A program made the position numbers and the translations under genes. A stretch of 15,635 nt of DNA from positions 14,659 through 30,293 of the forward strand of contig DIEY01000066.1 of assembly GCA_002418865.1 (NCBI GenBank), written 5' to 3'. Shown piece after piece: positions 1 to 6,436 of this stretch. Source of the stretch: Bacteroidales bacterium UBA5762 (lineage in GTDB: Bacteria; Bacteroidota; Bacteroidia; Bacteroidales; TTA-H9). The notes under the pieces were generated by a model. That model was not told the DNA's origin and ran no database searches. It saw only the letters and a program-made list of their open reading frames with translations. Position 1 is the first letter of the stretch. Each line of letters starts with the position of its first letter.

Positions 1-130
1 ATAAAAAACGATTTCATATTCTTTTTTAATAAATTTTTATTCATTTAGGACACACTGAAAATTTAATTTAAGATTTTTGGGAGAAAGATAACATTGAACA
101 AATTTATCCATAACTTGTCTTTAACCTTCG

Positions 131-138
131 TAAATTTG
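131..138 (+). promoter_or_regulatory. Candidate -7 box of the metal-importer operon
   Basis: TAAATTTG matches the Bacteroidota -7 consensus TAnnTTTG exactly. Transcription from it would begin near 145, giving a leader of about 12 bases before the ATG at 157. No TTG sits at the expected spacing of about 19 bases upstream (the nearest is at 115-117), so the -33 part is missing or weak. If this box is real, the upstream TTG at 94 cannot be the start used from this promoter. Confidence 0.4.
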
Positions 139-156
139 CCGATGAATATGAATTTT

Positions 157-1065
157 ATGAACAAGAATCGTCTAAATATTACAAGTATATTTTTATTGAT
201 TTTTATCTTTTCGGCTTGTAACCGTGCTGATGAAGTTAATGAATCGGCAATTGCCGTTAGTATTTTGCCACAGAAATATTTTGTAGAACAAATAGCAGGG
301 GATGATTTCGAAATTCAAGTTTTATTAGATCCAGGTGCAAGTCATGAGTCTTATGATCCTACTCCTGCGCAGTTAGCTCACTTGGCTAGCTCTTCCATCT
401 GGTTCAAGAATGGTTTTTTGGGTTTTGAGATTCAATATGAAGAAAAATTTAGGGAACAAAATCCAGCATTGAAAGTTGTCGATCTTTCTGAAGGTGTGAG
501 ATACATTGTTGAAGATCAAGGAGAAGAAAGTCATGAAACCGAATCTTTAACTGATGTGCATAAAGGCGTTGATCCTCATTACTGGCTTTCGGTGAGTGGT
601 GCAAGAATAATAGCTCAAAATATATATGAAGAGCTCAAAGCCGATTATCCTGACCGACAAATGGAGTATAGTAAAAATTTTAGGCATTTTCTACGGCGTT
701 TGGATTCATTGGAGGCTTACATGCATCAGCGGCTTGATATTGTACCTCAACGCAGCTTCATGATTTTTCATCCTTCTTTGACTTACTTAGCCCGAGATTT
801 TAATCTTCAACAGATTGCCATTGAAGAACGCGGAAATTCTCCTTCTGCTAAAAAAATGAAAGAAATTATTGATTTGGCACGTAGTAAGGACATCAATATG
901 ATTTTTTATCAAAGCCAATTCGATTCGGGAAATGCTGCAGCCATAGCCAAAGAAATTGGGGGTACTGCAATTCCTTTCGATCCCATGGCATACGACTGGT
1001 ATCAGAATATGATCCGATTGACCGACTTGCTTTATCAAGAATTGAATACATCTAAAAAGAAATAA
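157..1065 (+). CDS. znuA: Metal ABC transporter substrate-binding lipoprotein (ZnuA/TroA family)
   Basis: This is the periplasmic, lipid-anchored metal-binding component of a Zn/Mn-type ABC importer. From the ATG at 157 the protein has 302 residues. It begins with a short charged end, a hydrophobic stretch and a lipobox (FSAC), with the lipidated Cys at 21. The family's metal ligands are visible: His63 in HESYDPTPAQ, His141 in DPHYW, His206 in FHPS, and Asp276 in FDPMAYDW. An acidic loop with His126 and His135 precedes the second ligand and resembles a shortened version of the His-rich loop of zinc-type ZnuA. The start is uncertain: the frame is open back to a TTG at 94, which has a GGGAGAAAG-like ribosome site, and there is an ATG at 142. 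I prefer 157 because it gives a compact lipoprotein signal. The ATPase and permease genes follow. Zinc as substrate is inferred; manganese is possible. Confidence 0.9.
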   Translation: MNKNRLNITSIFLLIFIFSACNRADEVNESAIAVSILPQKYFVEQIAGDDFEIQVLLDPGASHESYDPTPAQLAHLASSSIWFKNGFLGFEIQYEEKFREQNPALKVVDLSEGVRYIVEDQGEESHETESLTDVHKGVDPHYWLSVSGARIIAQNIYEELKADYPDRQMEYSKNFRHFLRRLDSLEAYMHQRLDIVPQRSFMIFHPSLTYLARDFNLQQIAIEERGNSPSAKKMKEIIDLARSKDINMIFYQSQFDSGNAAAIAKEIGGTAIPFDPMAYDWYQNMIRLTDLLYQELNTSKKK

Positions 1066-1126
1066 AATTATTACGATCGAATATGGAATATTTATCTCAT
1101 AAAAAATAAAATCCTTATCCACATTG

Positions 1127-1912
1127 ATGAGTAACAAATTAATTGAGATAAACGACCTGAGTGCTGGATATTATGGTAAACCGGTGATTCATCATATCCA
1201 ACTGACGGTTTATGAAGGTGATTTTATAGGTATAATTGGTCCAAATGGTGGTGGGAAAACCACTTTCTTAAAAACCATTGCAGGGATCATAAAACCTTTA
1301 AGTGGCTCACTCAAATTTTACAGTCCAGAGGGAGGTTTGATTGAAAATCCCAAATTAGGTTATCTGCCTCAAGTCAATAGTTTCGATAAGTCGTTTCCTA
1401 TATCGGTAGAAGAAGTTGTTCTCACTGGTTTATTATCGGCAGAAGGAAGATTGAGTCGTTTTAAAGCTAGTGATAAGGAGAAAGTACGTAAAGTTCTGGA
1501 AAGATTGAATATTAATCATCTGGCGTCGAAATCCATCGGAGAGTTGTCGGGGGGCCAGATGCAGCGTGTATTTTTAGCCAGGGCCATTGTTTCGGAGCCT
1601 TGGATTTTACTTCTTGATGAACCTTCAACTTATGCCGATAATCGATTTGAAGCCGAGTTATATGAATTGTTAGCTCAACTCAATGAAAAGATGACTATCT
1701 TGATGGTTTCTCATGATCTGGGAATGATTCCATCTTATGTAAAATCGATAGCTTGCGTAAACGGAAGGTTGCATTATCATCCAACTCCTGAAATTACACC
1801 GGAAATTTTGAGAGTTTATAACTGTCCCATTGAATTGATTACTCATGGGATGGTACCGCATAGAGTTTTATCCACACATCAGGAAAATTCTTCTACAGAT
1901 GAATCTTATTGA
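1127..1912 (+). CDS. znuC: Metal ABC transporter ATP-binding protein (ZnuC-like)
   Basis: This is the cytoplasmic ATPase that powers the metal importer encoded by its neighbours; it has 261 residues from the ATG at 1127. All ABC motifs are present: Walker A GPNGGGKTT at 38-46 (the Gly-Gly-Gly-Lys form is common in Zn/Mn importers), Q-loop Gln82 in YLPQ, signature LSGGQMQR at 140-147, Walker B ILLLDEP with Asp164 and Glu165, and the H-loop His196 in VSHD. Length is normal. A TTG directly before the ATG could also be read as a start and would add one residue. The gene lies 61 bases after the binding protein. Its last 14 bases overlap the start of the permease gene, which suggests translational coupling. 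A perfect TTATCCACA sits just upstream at 1115-1123. Confidence 0.93.
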   Translation: MSNKLIEINDLSAGYYGKPVIHHIQLTVYEGDFIGIIGPNGGGKTTFLKTIAGIIKPLSGSLKFYSPEGGLIENPKLGYLPQVNSFDKSFPISVEEVVLTGLLSAEGRLSRFKASDKEKVRKVLERLNINHLASKSIGELSGGQMQRVFLARAIVSEPWILLLDEPSTYADNRFEAELYELLAQLNEKMTILMVSHDLGMIPSYVKSIACVNGRLHYHPTPEITPEILRVYNCPIELITHGMVPHRVLSTHQENSSTDESY

Positions 1913-2732
1913 GCCTTTGGGGTATGTATTTTTTCAACATGCACTGATTGCTTCGGTTTTTTCGGCCATTATCTGTGGTTTTATAGGGGCTTACATTGTA
2001 GCACGCCGCATGGTTTTTATTAGTGGTGGAATTACACATGCTTCTTTTGGTGGAATGGGTTTGGCCTATTTCTTTGGATTTAACTATCTTCTTGGGGCCG
2101 CTATTTTTGCGCTTATTTCGGCTCTAACCGTAGAATATTTATCCAAACGAACCGAAGTACGGGAAGATTCGGCCATTGGTATGTTATGGTCATTAGGAAT
2201 GGCCATAGGAATTATTTTTACGTTTCTTACACCAGGTTATGCTCCCAATCTGATGTCGGCTCTATTTGGGAGCATTTTGGCGGTGAGCAATACTGAGCTT
2301 TGGTTGATGGCAGGCCTCGCAGTCATTATTATATTGTTTTTTGTTGAGTTTTTTCCTGCTATACTGGCTGTAGCCTTCGACATAGAATACGCCAGCACCC
2401 ATCATATTCCAGTGAATTTTATCAATTATTCCCTCATTTCACTAATTGCCCTAGCCATCGTATTAAATATCAGAGTTTCTGGCATCATACTCGTTCTTGC
2501 CATGATGACTATTCCTCCAGTTACGGCCAATCTGCTGACAAAACGTTTAAAACCCATGATTCTATTGTCTATAGCTTTGGGACTCGCCGGGAATGTGCTT
2601 GGCTTAATTCTCTCCTATTTATTGAATCTTCCTTCGGGAGCAACTATCATTGTCACACATATACTGATTTTCGGAATCATAAAGCTATGTAAATCGGTAA
2701 GCAAATTAACAGTTCATGAGCGAATTCTATAA
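1899..2732 (+). CDS. znuB: Metal ABC transporter permease (ZnuB-like)
   Basis: This is the inner-membrane channel subunit of the metal importer (ABC-3 family). From the ATG at 1899 it has 277 residues, almost all in hydrophobic spans, consistent with the eight or nine helices typical of the family. Family hallmarks are visible: SGGITHASFGGMGLA at 42-56, EDSAIGMLWSLGMAIG around 90-104, GIILVLAMMTIPPVTANLL at 195-213, and LPSGATIIV at 244-252. The frame stays open upstream to an ATG at 1845, but that would add 18 polar residues inside the ATPase gene. The 1899 start, overlapping the ATPase stop by 14 bases, matches where permeases of this family begin. No strong terminator follows; only a weak AT-rich inverted repeat (2731-2736 with 2746-2751) is seen before the convergent aconitase gene. 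Confidence 0.92.
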   Translation: MNLIEPLGYVFFQHALIASVFSAIICGFIGAYIVARRMVFISGGITHASFGGMGLAYFFGFNYLLGAAIFALISALTVEYLSKRTEVREDSAIGMLWSLGMAIGIIFTFLTPGYAPNLMSALFGSILAVSNTELWLMAGLAVIIILFFVEFFPAILAVAFDIEYASTHHIPVNFINYSLISLIALAIVLNIRVSGIILVLAMMTIPPVTANLLTKRLKPMILLSIALGLAGNVLGLILSYLLNLPSGATIIVTHILIFGIIKLCKSVSKLTVHERIL

Positions 2733-2800
2733 TTCTTTTTTAGCGAGAATTCTTGTGTAGCGCGTCAATACTTATCGATGATTAAGAAGCGATGATTCAA

Positions 2801-5074
2801 TTAGTTTTGGACTTTTCCCATCATCCTGATCATATTGAGTGCACCTCCATGACGAAACCATTCAATTTGGTTTTGATTGTAAGAATGAGCCGCCTCTATG
2901 GTTTCGGCAGTCCCATCACTATGATGAAGAACAACTTTGAGATTCTTTCCAGGTTGAAAATCGTTTAGTCCAACAATATCTATGATGTCGTCTTCTCTAA
3001 TTTTTAAATAATCGTCTTTATTAACGAAGGTTAGGGCGAGCACACCTTGTTTTTTGAGGTTAGTCTCGTGGATACGGGCAAACGATTTTACCAACACAGC
3101 TTTTACACCCATGAATCGGGGTTCCATGGCCGCATGTTCACGCGAAGATCCTTCTCCGTAATTTTCGTCTCCAATGATAATGGTGCCAATACCGGCATTT
3201 TTATATAATTTGGCTGACATAGGGACTTCGGTATATTGATCAGTCAAGAAGTTTTTCACTAAATTAGTTTTCCCGTTAAAAGCATTTACAGCGCCAATAA
3301 GTAAATTATTGCTGATATTTTCGAGATGTCCTCTATAGCGTAGCCAAGGACCCGCCATAGAAATATGGTCGGTAGTACATTTGCCCTGTACCTTAATCAA
3401 GAGGCGCAAACCAGTGAAATCTTTACCATCCCATGGTTCCCATGGTTTAAGCAGTTGAAGACGATCAGAATTGGGTTTGATATTAATTTCGATAGTTTGT
3501 CCGTCTTTAGCTGGTGCCACATAGCCCTTTTTATCAACAGCAAAACCATCTGGCGGCATTTCTATTCCTTGAGGTTCTGATAGTTTTACCTCTTCCCCTT
3601 TATCGTTAAGCAAAGTATCCGTAAGGGGATTGAAACTAAGTTTACCGGCAAGTGCAAAAGCAGTAACAATTTCAGGAGAAGCTACAAAACTATGGGTATT
3701 GGGATTTCCATCATTACGTTTAGCGAAGTTGCGATTAAAAGAGGTCATAATAGAATTGGGTTCTTGATTTTGGCTGCCATGTCTTGCCCATTGACCAATG
3801 CAAGGACCACAGGCATTGGCCAAAACCAGACCTCCGGCTTTTTGAAATAATTCGAGTAATCCATCTCTTTCTACCGTCTGTCTTATTTGTTCAGAACCAG
3901 GTGTTACAGTAAATTCCGATTGAAACCTAAGTCCTTTATCCAGAGCCTGACGCACAACTGAAGCAGCTCGACTGATGTCTTCATAAGAAGAATTAGTACA
4001 TGAACCAATTAATCCTACCGATAATTTTTCAGGCCATTTATTTTTGTGAACGGCCTCCGAGAATTTTGAAACTGGAGTAGCCAGATCAGGAGTAAAAGGA
4101 CCATTGATATGAGGTTCGAGTTCGGAAAGATTGATCTCAATCAATTGATCGAAATAATCTTCGGGATGCGCGTAAACTTCTGGGTCGCCAGAAAGATAGG
4201 CACTAATTTTGTTGGCTTCTTCGGCAACGACCTCTCTTGAGGTCTTTTTTAAGTAGTTTTCCATTTTTTTATCATAACCAAATAAACTCGTCGTGGCTCC
4301 AATTTCGGCTCCCATGTTGCATATAGTTCCTTTACCTGTGGCAGAAATACTATTGGCTCCTTCTCCAAAATATTCAAGTATGTAACCTGTGCCTCCTTTT
4401 ACCGTAAGAATTCCAGCTACCTTCAGAATGACGTCTTTCGCCGATGCCCATCCATTCAACCGTCCACTTAGTTTTATTCCAATCAGTTTTGGAAATTTCA
4501 GCTCCCAAGGCATACCCGCCATTACATCTACTGCATCGGCTCCTCCAACACCAATTGCCAACATGCCAAGTCCACCAGCATTCACCGTATGACTATCGGT
4601 TCCTATCATCATCCCTCCCGGAAATGCATAATTTTCAAGAATAACCTGATGAATAATGCCAGCTCCGGGTTTCCAAAACCCTATCCCATATTTATTCGAA
4701 ACCTGAGCTAAAAATTCATATACCTCACTATTTTTATCGAGAGCATTCTTTAAATCTTCGCTTGCACCACCTTTTGCCTGAATTAAATGATCGCAATGTA
4801 CGGTTGTAGGAACTGCAACTTTTGTTTTTCCTGCCATCATAAACTGAAGTAAAGCCATTTGAGCGGTGGCATCCTGCATGGCTACTCTGTCGGGAAGAAA
4901 TTCTACATAATCTATTCCCCTCCGATAAGGTTGTTCAGGCAGTGGATTGGCTAAATGTGTATATAATATTTTCTCGGCAAGAGTCATGGGTCGCTTCAAT
5001 AATGCCTTTGCCACTTCTAACTTGCCTTGAAGCTCTCTATAAACAGAGCTGATTAGTTCTTCATCGAATAACAT
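2801..5074 (-). CDS. acn: Aconitate hydratase, mitochondrial type
   Basis: This cytoplasmic [4Fe-4S] enzyme interconverts citrate and isocitrate through cis-aconitate in the TCA cycle. The 757-residue length and sequence match the mitochondrial-type aconitases found in Bacteroidota, as opposed to the longer AcnA/IRP or AcnB types. Cluster ligands are Cys359 (GSCTNSS), Cys422 and Cys425 (ACGPC), with the spacing of mitochondrial aconitase. Catalytic and substrate residues known from the pig enzyme can be matched: Asp95, His96, His142, Asp160, His162, Glu257, Arg448, Arg453, Arg581, Ser643 and Arg645. The swivel domain lies in the last 200 residues or so (YGEGSSREHAA at 639-649). The gene stands alone, convergent with the metal importer, and has a promoter-like box 27 bases upstream of its ATG. 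Nothing suggests decay. Confidence 0.97.
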   Translation of the reverse strand: MLFDEELISSVYRELQGKLEVAKALLKRPMTLAEKILYTHLANPLPEQPYRRGIDYVEFLPDRVAMQDATAQMALLQFMMAGKTKVAVPTTVHCDHLIQAKGGASEDLKNALDKNSEVYEFLAQVSNKYGIGFWKPGAGIIHQVILENYAFPGGMMIGTDSHTVNAGGLGMLAIGVGGADAVDVMAGMPWELKFPKLIGIKLSGRLNGWASAKDVILKVAGILTVKGGTGYILEYFGEGANSISATGKGTICNMGAEIGATTSLFGYDKKMENYLKKTSREVVAEEANKISAYLSGDPEVYAHPEDYFDQLIEINLSELEPHINGPFTPDLATPVSKFSEAVHKNKWPEKLSVGLIGSCTNSSYEDISRAASVVRQALDKGLRFQSEFTVTPGSEQIRQTVERDGLLELFQKAGGLVLANACGPCIGQWARHGSQNQEPNSIMTSFNRNFAKRNDGNPNTHSFVASPEIVTAFALAGKLSFNPLTDTLLNDKGEEVKLSEPQGIEMPPDGFAVDKKGYVAPAKDGQTIEINIKPNSDRLQLLKPWEPWDGKDFTGLRLLIKVQGKCTTDHISMAGPWLRYRGHLENISNNLLIGAVNAFNGKTNLVKNFLTDQYTEVPMSAKLYKNAGIGTIIIGDENYGEGSSREHAAMEPRFMGVKAVLVKSFARIHETNLKKQGVLALTFVNKDDYLKIREDDIIDIVGLNDFQPGKNLKVVLHHSDGTAETIEAAHSYNQNQIEWFRHGGALNMIRMMGKVQN

Positions 5075-5390
5075 CTTCTATGGTTTATATGTTTTGAATT
5101 CAAATTTAAAGTTTTATTCAACAAACAACAGTTCAAAGATTTTGTTTAAAGAATGCTTTTGGCTGGATTATATAAGTATATCAAGGCCTGATTTTGATAA
5201 GCTTAATTTAACGGCGGGTATAGAATGCTTTAAACGAATTTATATAGTTTTTTAAGGCAGGTTTGATTGATTACAATAAATAAGAAATGGCCACCCGATG
5301 ACTATTGTTTATCAATTAGATAAGGAGTCAAAATGGCAGTTTGGGGTTATTAGTGAATGAAGCTAATAGAAGGAAGTAATGTTGATTACA
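5075..5390. other. Intergenic region upstream of aconitase
   Basis: No supportable gene is seen in this stretch. Next to aconitase it holds the promoter-like box at 5101-5108 and the 12-base palindrome TTTGAATTCAAA at 5093-5104. The rest is AT-rich and unassigned up to the tRNA terminator. One small curiosity is an AAGGAG followed after six bases by an ATG at 5333 that opens only six codons (MAVWGY, stop at 5351-5353). It may be chance or the remnant of a lost gene. Confidence 0.6.
5101..5108 (-). promoter_or_regulatory. Candidate -7 box of the aconitase gene
   Basis: Read on the minus strand this is TAAATTTG, an exact TAnnTTTG match. Transcription would start near 5094, about 20 bases before the aconitase ATG. 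A TTG for the -33 element occurs at 5126-5128 with a 17-base spacer, slightly short of the usual 19 or so. The box overlaps a 12-base palindrome, TTTGAATTCAAA, at 5093-5104, which might serve as a binding site. Confidence 0.5.
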
Positions 5391-5420
5391 AAAAAATAAC
5401 CCCGAATATTTCTCGGGGTT
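5391..5420 (-). terminator. Intrinsic terminator of the tRNA-Asp unit
   Basis: On the minus strand an 8-bp perfect stem, AACCCCGA paired with TCGGGGTT (5413-5420 and 5398-5405), encloses a 7-base loop. It is followed by ATTTTTT. It begins two bases after the tRNA discriminator base, so it should end the tRNA transcript at once. Confidence 0.88.
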
Positions 5421-5422
5421 TG

Positions 5423-5496
5423 CGGTCTGGACGGGACTCGAACCCGCGACCTCCGCCGTGACAGGGCGGCATTCTAACCAACTGAACTACCAGACC
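5423..5496 (-). tRNA. tRNA-Asp (anticodon GTC)
   Basis: The minus strand folds as a complete 74-base tRNA. The 7-bp acceptor stem pairs GGTCTGG with CCAGACC, followed by discriminator G, as expected for tRNA-Asp. The D arm begins TAGTTCAGTTGGTTAGA. The anticodon arm is CCGCC, loop CTGTCAC, GGCGG, giving anticodon GTC for Asp codons GAC and GAU. The T arm contains the GGTTCGAGTCC core. The CCA end is not encoded (GCA follows), so it must be added after transcription. The gene has its own promoter upstream and an intrinsic terminator immediately downstream. Confidence 0.97.
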
Positions 5497-5526
5497 CTAT
5501 AAATGAACATCAATACCTTGGGCTTG

Positions 5527-5556
5527 CAAAAGTAATACTTCTAATGAAATTGTCAA
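5527..5556 (-). promoter_or_regulatory. Promoter of the tRNA-Asp gene
   Basis: On the minus strand a -33 TTG (5554-5556) is followed after exactly 19 bases by TACTTTTG (5527-5534), an exact match to the Bacteroidota TAnnTTTG -7 box. Transcription would start near 5520, leaving a 5' leader of about 24 bases to be removed by RNase P. This is the best-formed promoter in the window. Confidence 0.75.
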
Positions 5557-5604
5557 TCATTTCAGTGAAATTTTATAGAAATTCTTCATTTGGTTTCGTT
5601 TGAG

Positions 5605-6396
5605 TCAGAGCATAGAGCCAGGGTTATAGCCAGGTTGTAGGTTATACTGAGGTTGGCCTTCGCCAAACCAAAGCATAGTGGTATTCCAGCTCCTTACCAT
5701 TTTTTCATTTTTTCGGGCAGCTTGCCAACGTAATAATTTCATTACCCTGATAGCTTCCTCGGTGCATCCCATCCCTAAATATTCTTTTATAATGAAATTG
5801 CTTGAACTTCCATCGGGTTCAACAATAAAGCTTAAGACGACTCTTCCCGATATTCCCATACGCCTTGCTGCATCGGGCGATTGAATATTTTGCCTAATGA
5901 AATCGGAAAAACTCACTCCTTGTGGCAATTCAGGCTTTGCTAATTGCGAAAGGCTGCCGTGACTAAAAATCTGCATCGAAGTATCCCACTCAGGGTTTGG
6001 CCTGTCCCATCCTCTGCGCTTTACCCACTTCGAATACTTCTTTGGATTAAATTCTATCTCTAAAACATATTCTCCATCTATGGCTTTATTTTTTTCTTGT
6101 GCTGGCTTCCAAACAATTCCTCTTGCCAGCCTTTTGCTTTCTCGAATCAAGTCGTTATTATACTCTTCTAGGGTTTGGGTTTCGATGAGTCTTCCATCTG
6201 AACCAATCCTGCAAAGCAATTTCACTCTTGCTTTTATATCGGCATTTATCGCTTGCTGAGGATAAATCATTTGTCCTTCAATAAACTCTTTCAAACCTTG
6301 CTTACCCATGGCGGGTTCTACCGGCTGCGCAAACGAAAACTCAATCCCGCTACCTATAAAATAAATCAGTAATGTGAAGAGATTAAAAGATTTCAT
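5605..6396 (-). CDS. Secreted protein with two TonB C-terminal domains
   Basis: This 263-residue protein is predicted to be exported. It has an N-terminal signal peptide, with likely cleavage in the FSFA-QPV stretch near residue 23, and no lipobox Cys. Two regions look like TonB C-terminal (energy transducer) domains. The first, about 32-116, has a VKLLCRIGSDGRL strand and a GIVWKPA motif near 93-99. The second, about 157-244, has GRVVLSFIVEPDGS at 184-197, then GCTEEAIRVMKLLRWQAA at 210-227. In TonB this domain contacts TonB boxes of outer-membrane receptors. Here there is no membrane anchor or proline-rich linker, so it cannot act as an ordinary TonB. A role in the periplasm or in binding outer-membrane partners is inferred only. 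It is divergent from rmuC, with 40 bases between the two starts. A one-mismatch -7 box (TAATATTG) lies at 6419-6426. Confidence 0.8.
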   Translation of the reverse strand: MKSFNLFTLLIYFIGSGIEFSFAQPVEPAMGKQGLKEFIEGQMIYPQQAINADIKARVKLLCRIGSDGRLIETQTLEEYNNDLIRESKRLARGIVWKPAQEKNKAIDGEYVLEIEFNPKKYSKWVKRRGWDRPNPEWDTSMQIFSHGSLSQLAKPELPQGVSFSDFIRQNIQSPDAARRMGISGRVVLSFIVEPDGSSSNFIIKEYLGMGCTEEAIRVMKLLRWQAARKNEKMVRSWNTTMLWFGEGQPQYNLQPGYNPGSML

Positions 6397-6436
6397 TTTT
6401 ATTTAATTTTACCTCTTACAATATTAGTCATTTTTA

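Noticed and set aside
787..1137. 116-residue minus-strand open frame across the end of the binding-protein gene
   Set aside because: It lies antisense to a well-supported coding sequence and has no recognisable features.
2731..2751. Hairpin after the permease gene as a terminator
   Set aside because: The 6-bp AT-rich stem (AATTCT/AGAATT) is not followed by a T-run and is too weak to call.
2776..2797. Direct repeat CGATGATT at 2776-2783 and 2790-2797
   Set aside because: Only two 8-base copies in a convergent intergenic gap, with no link to a mobile element or regulatory site.
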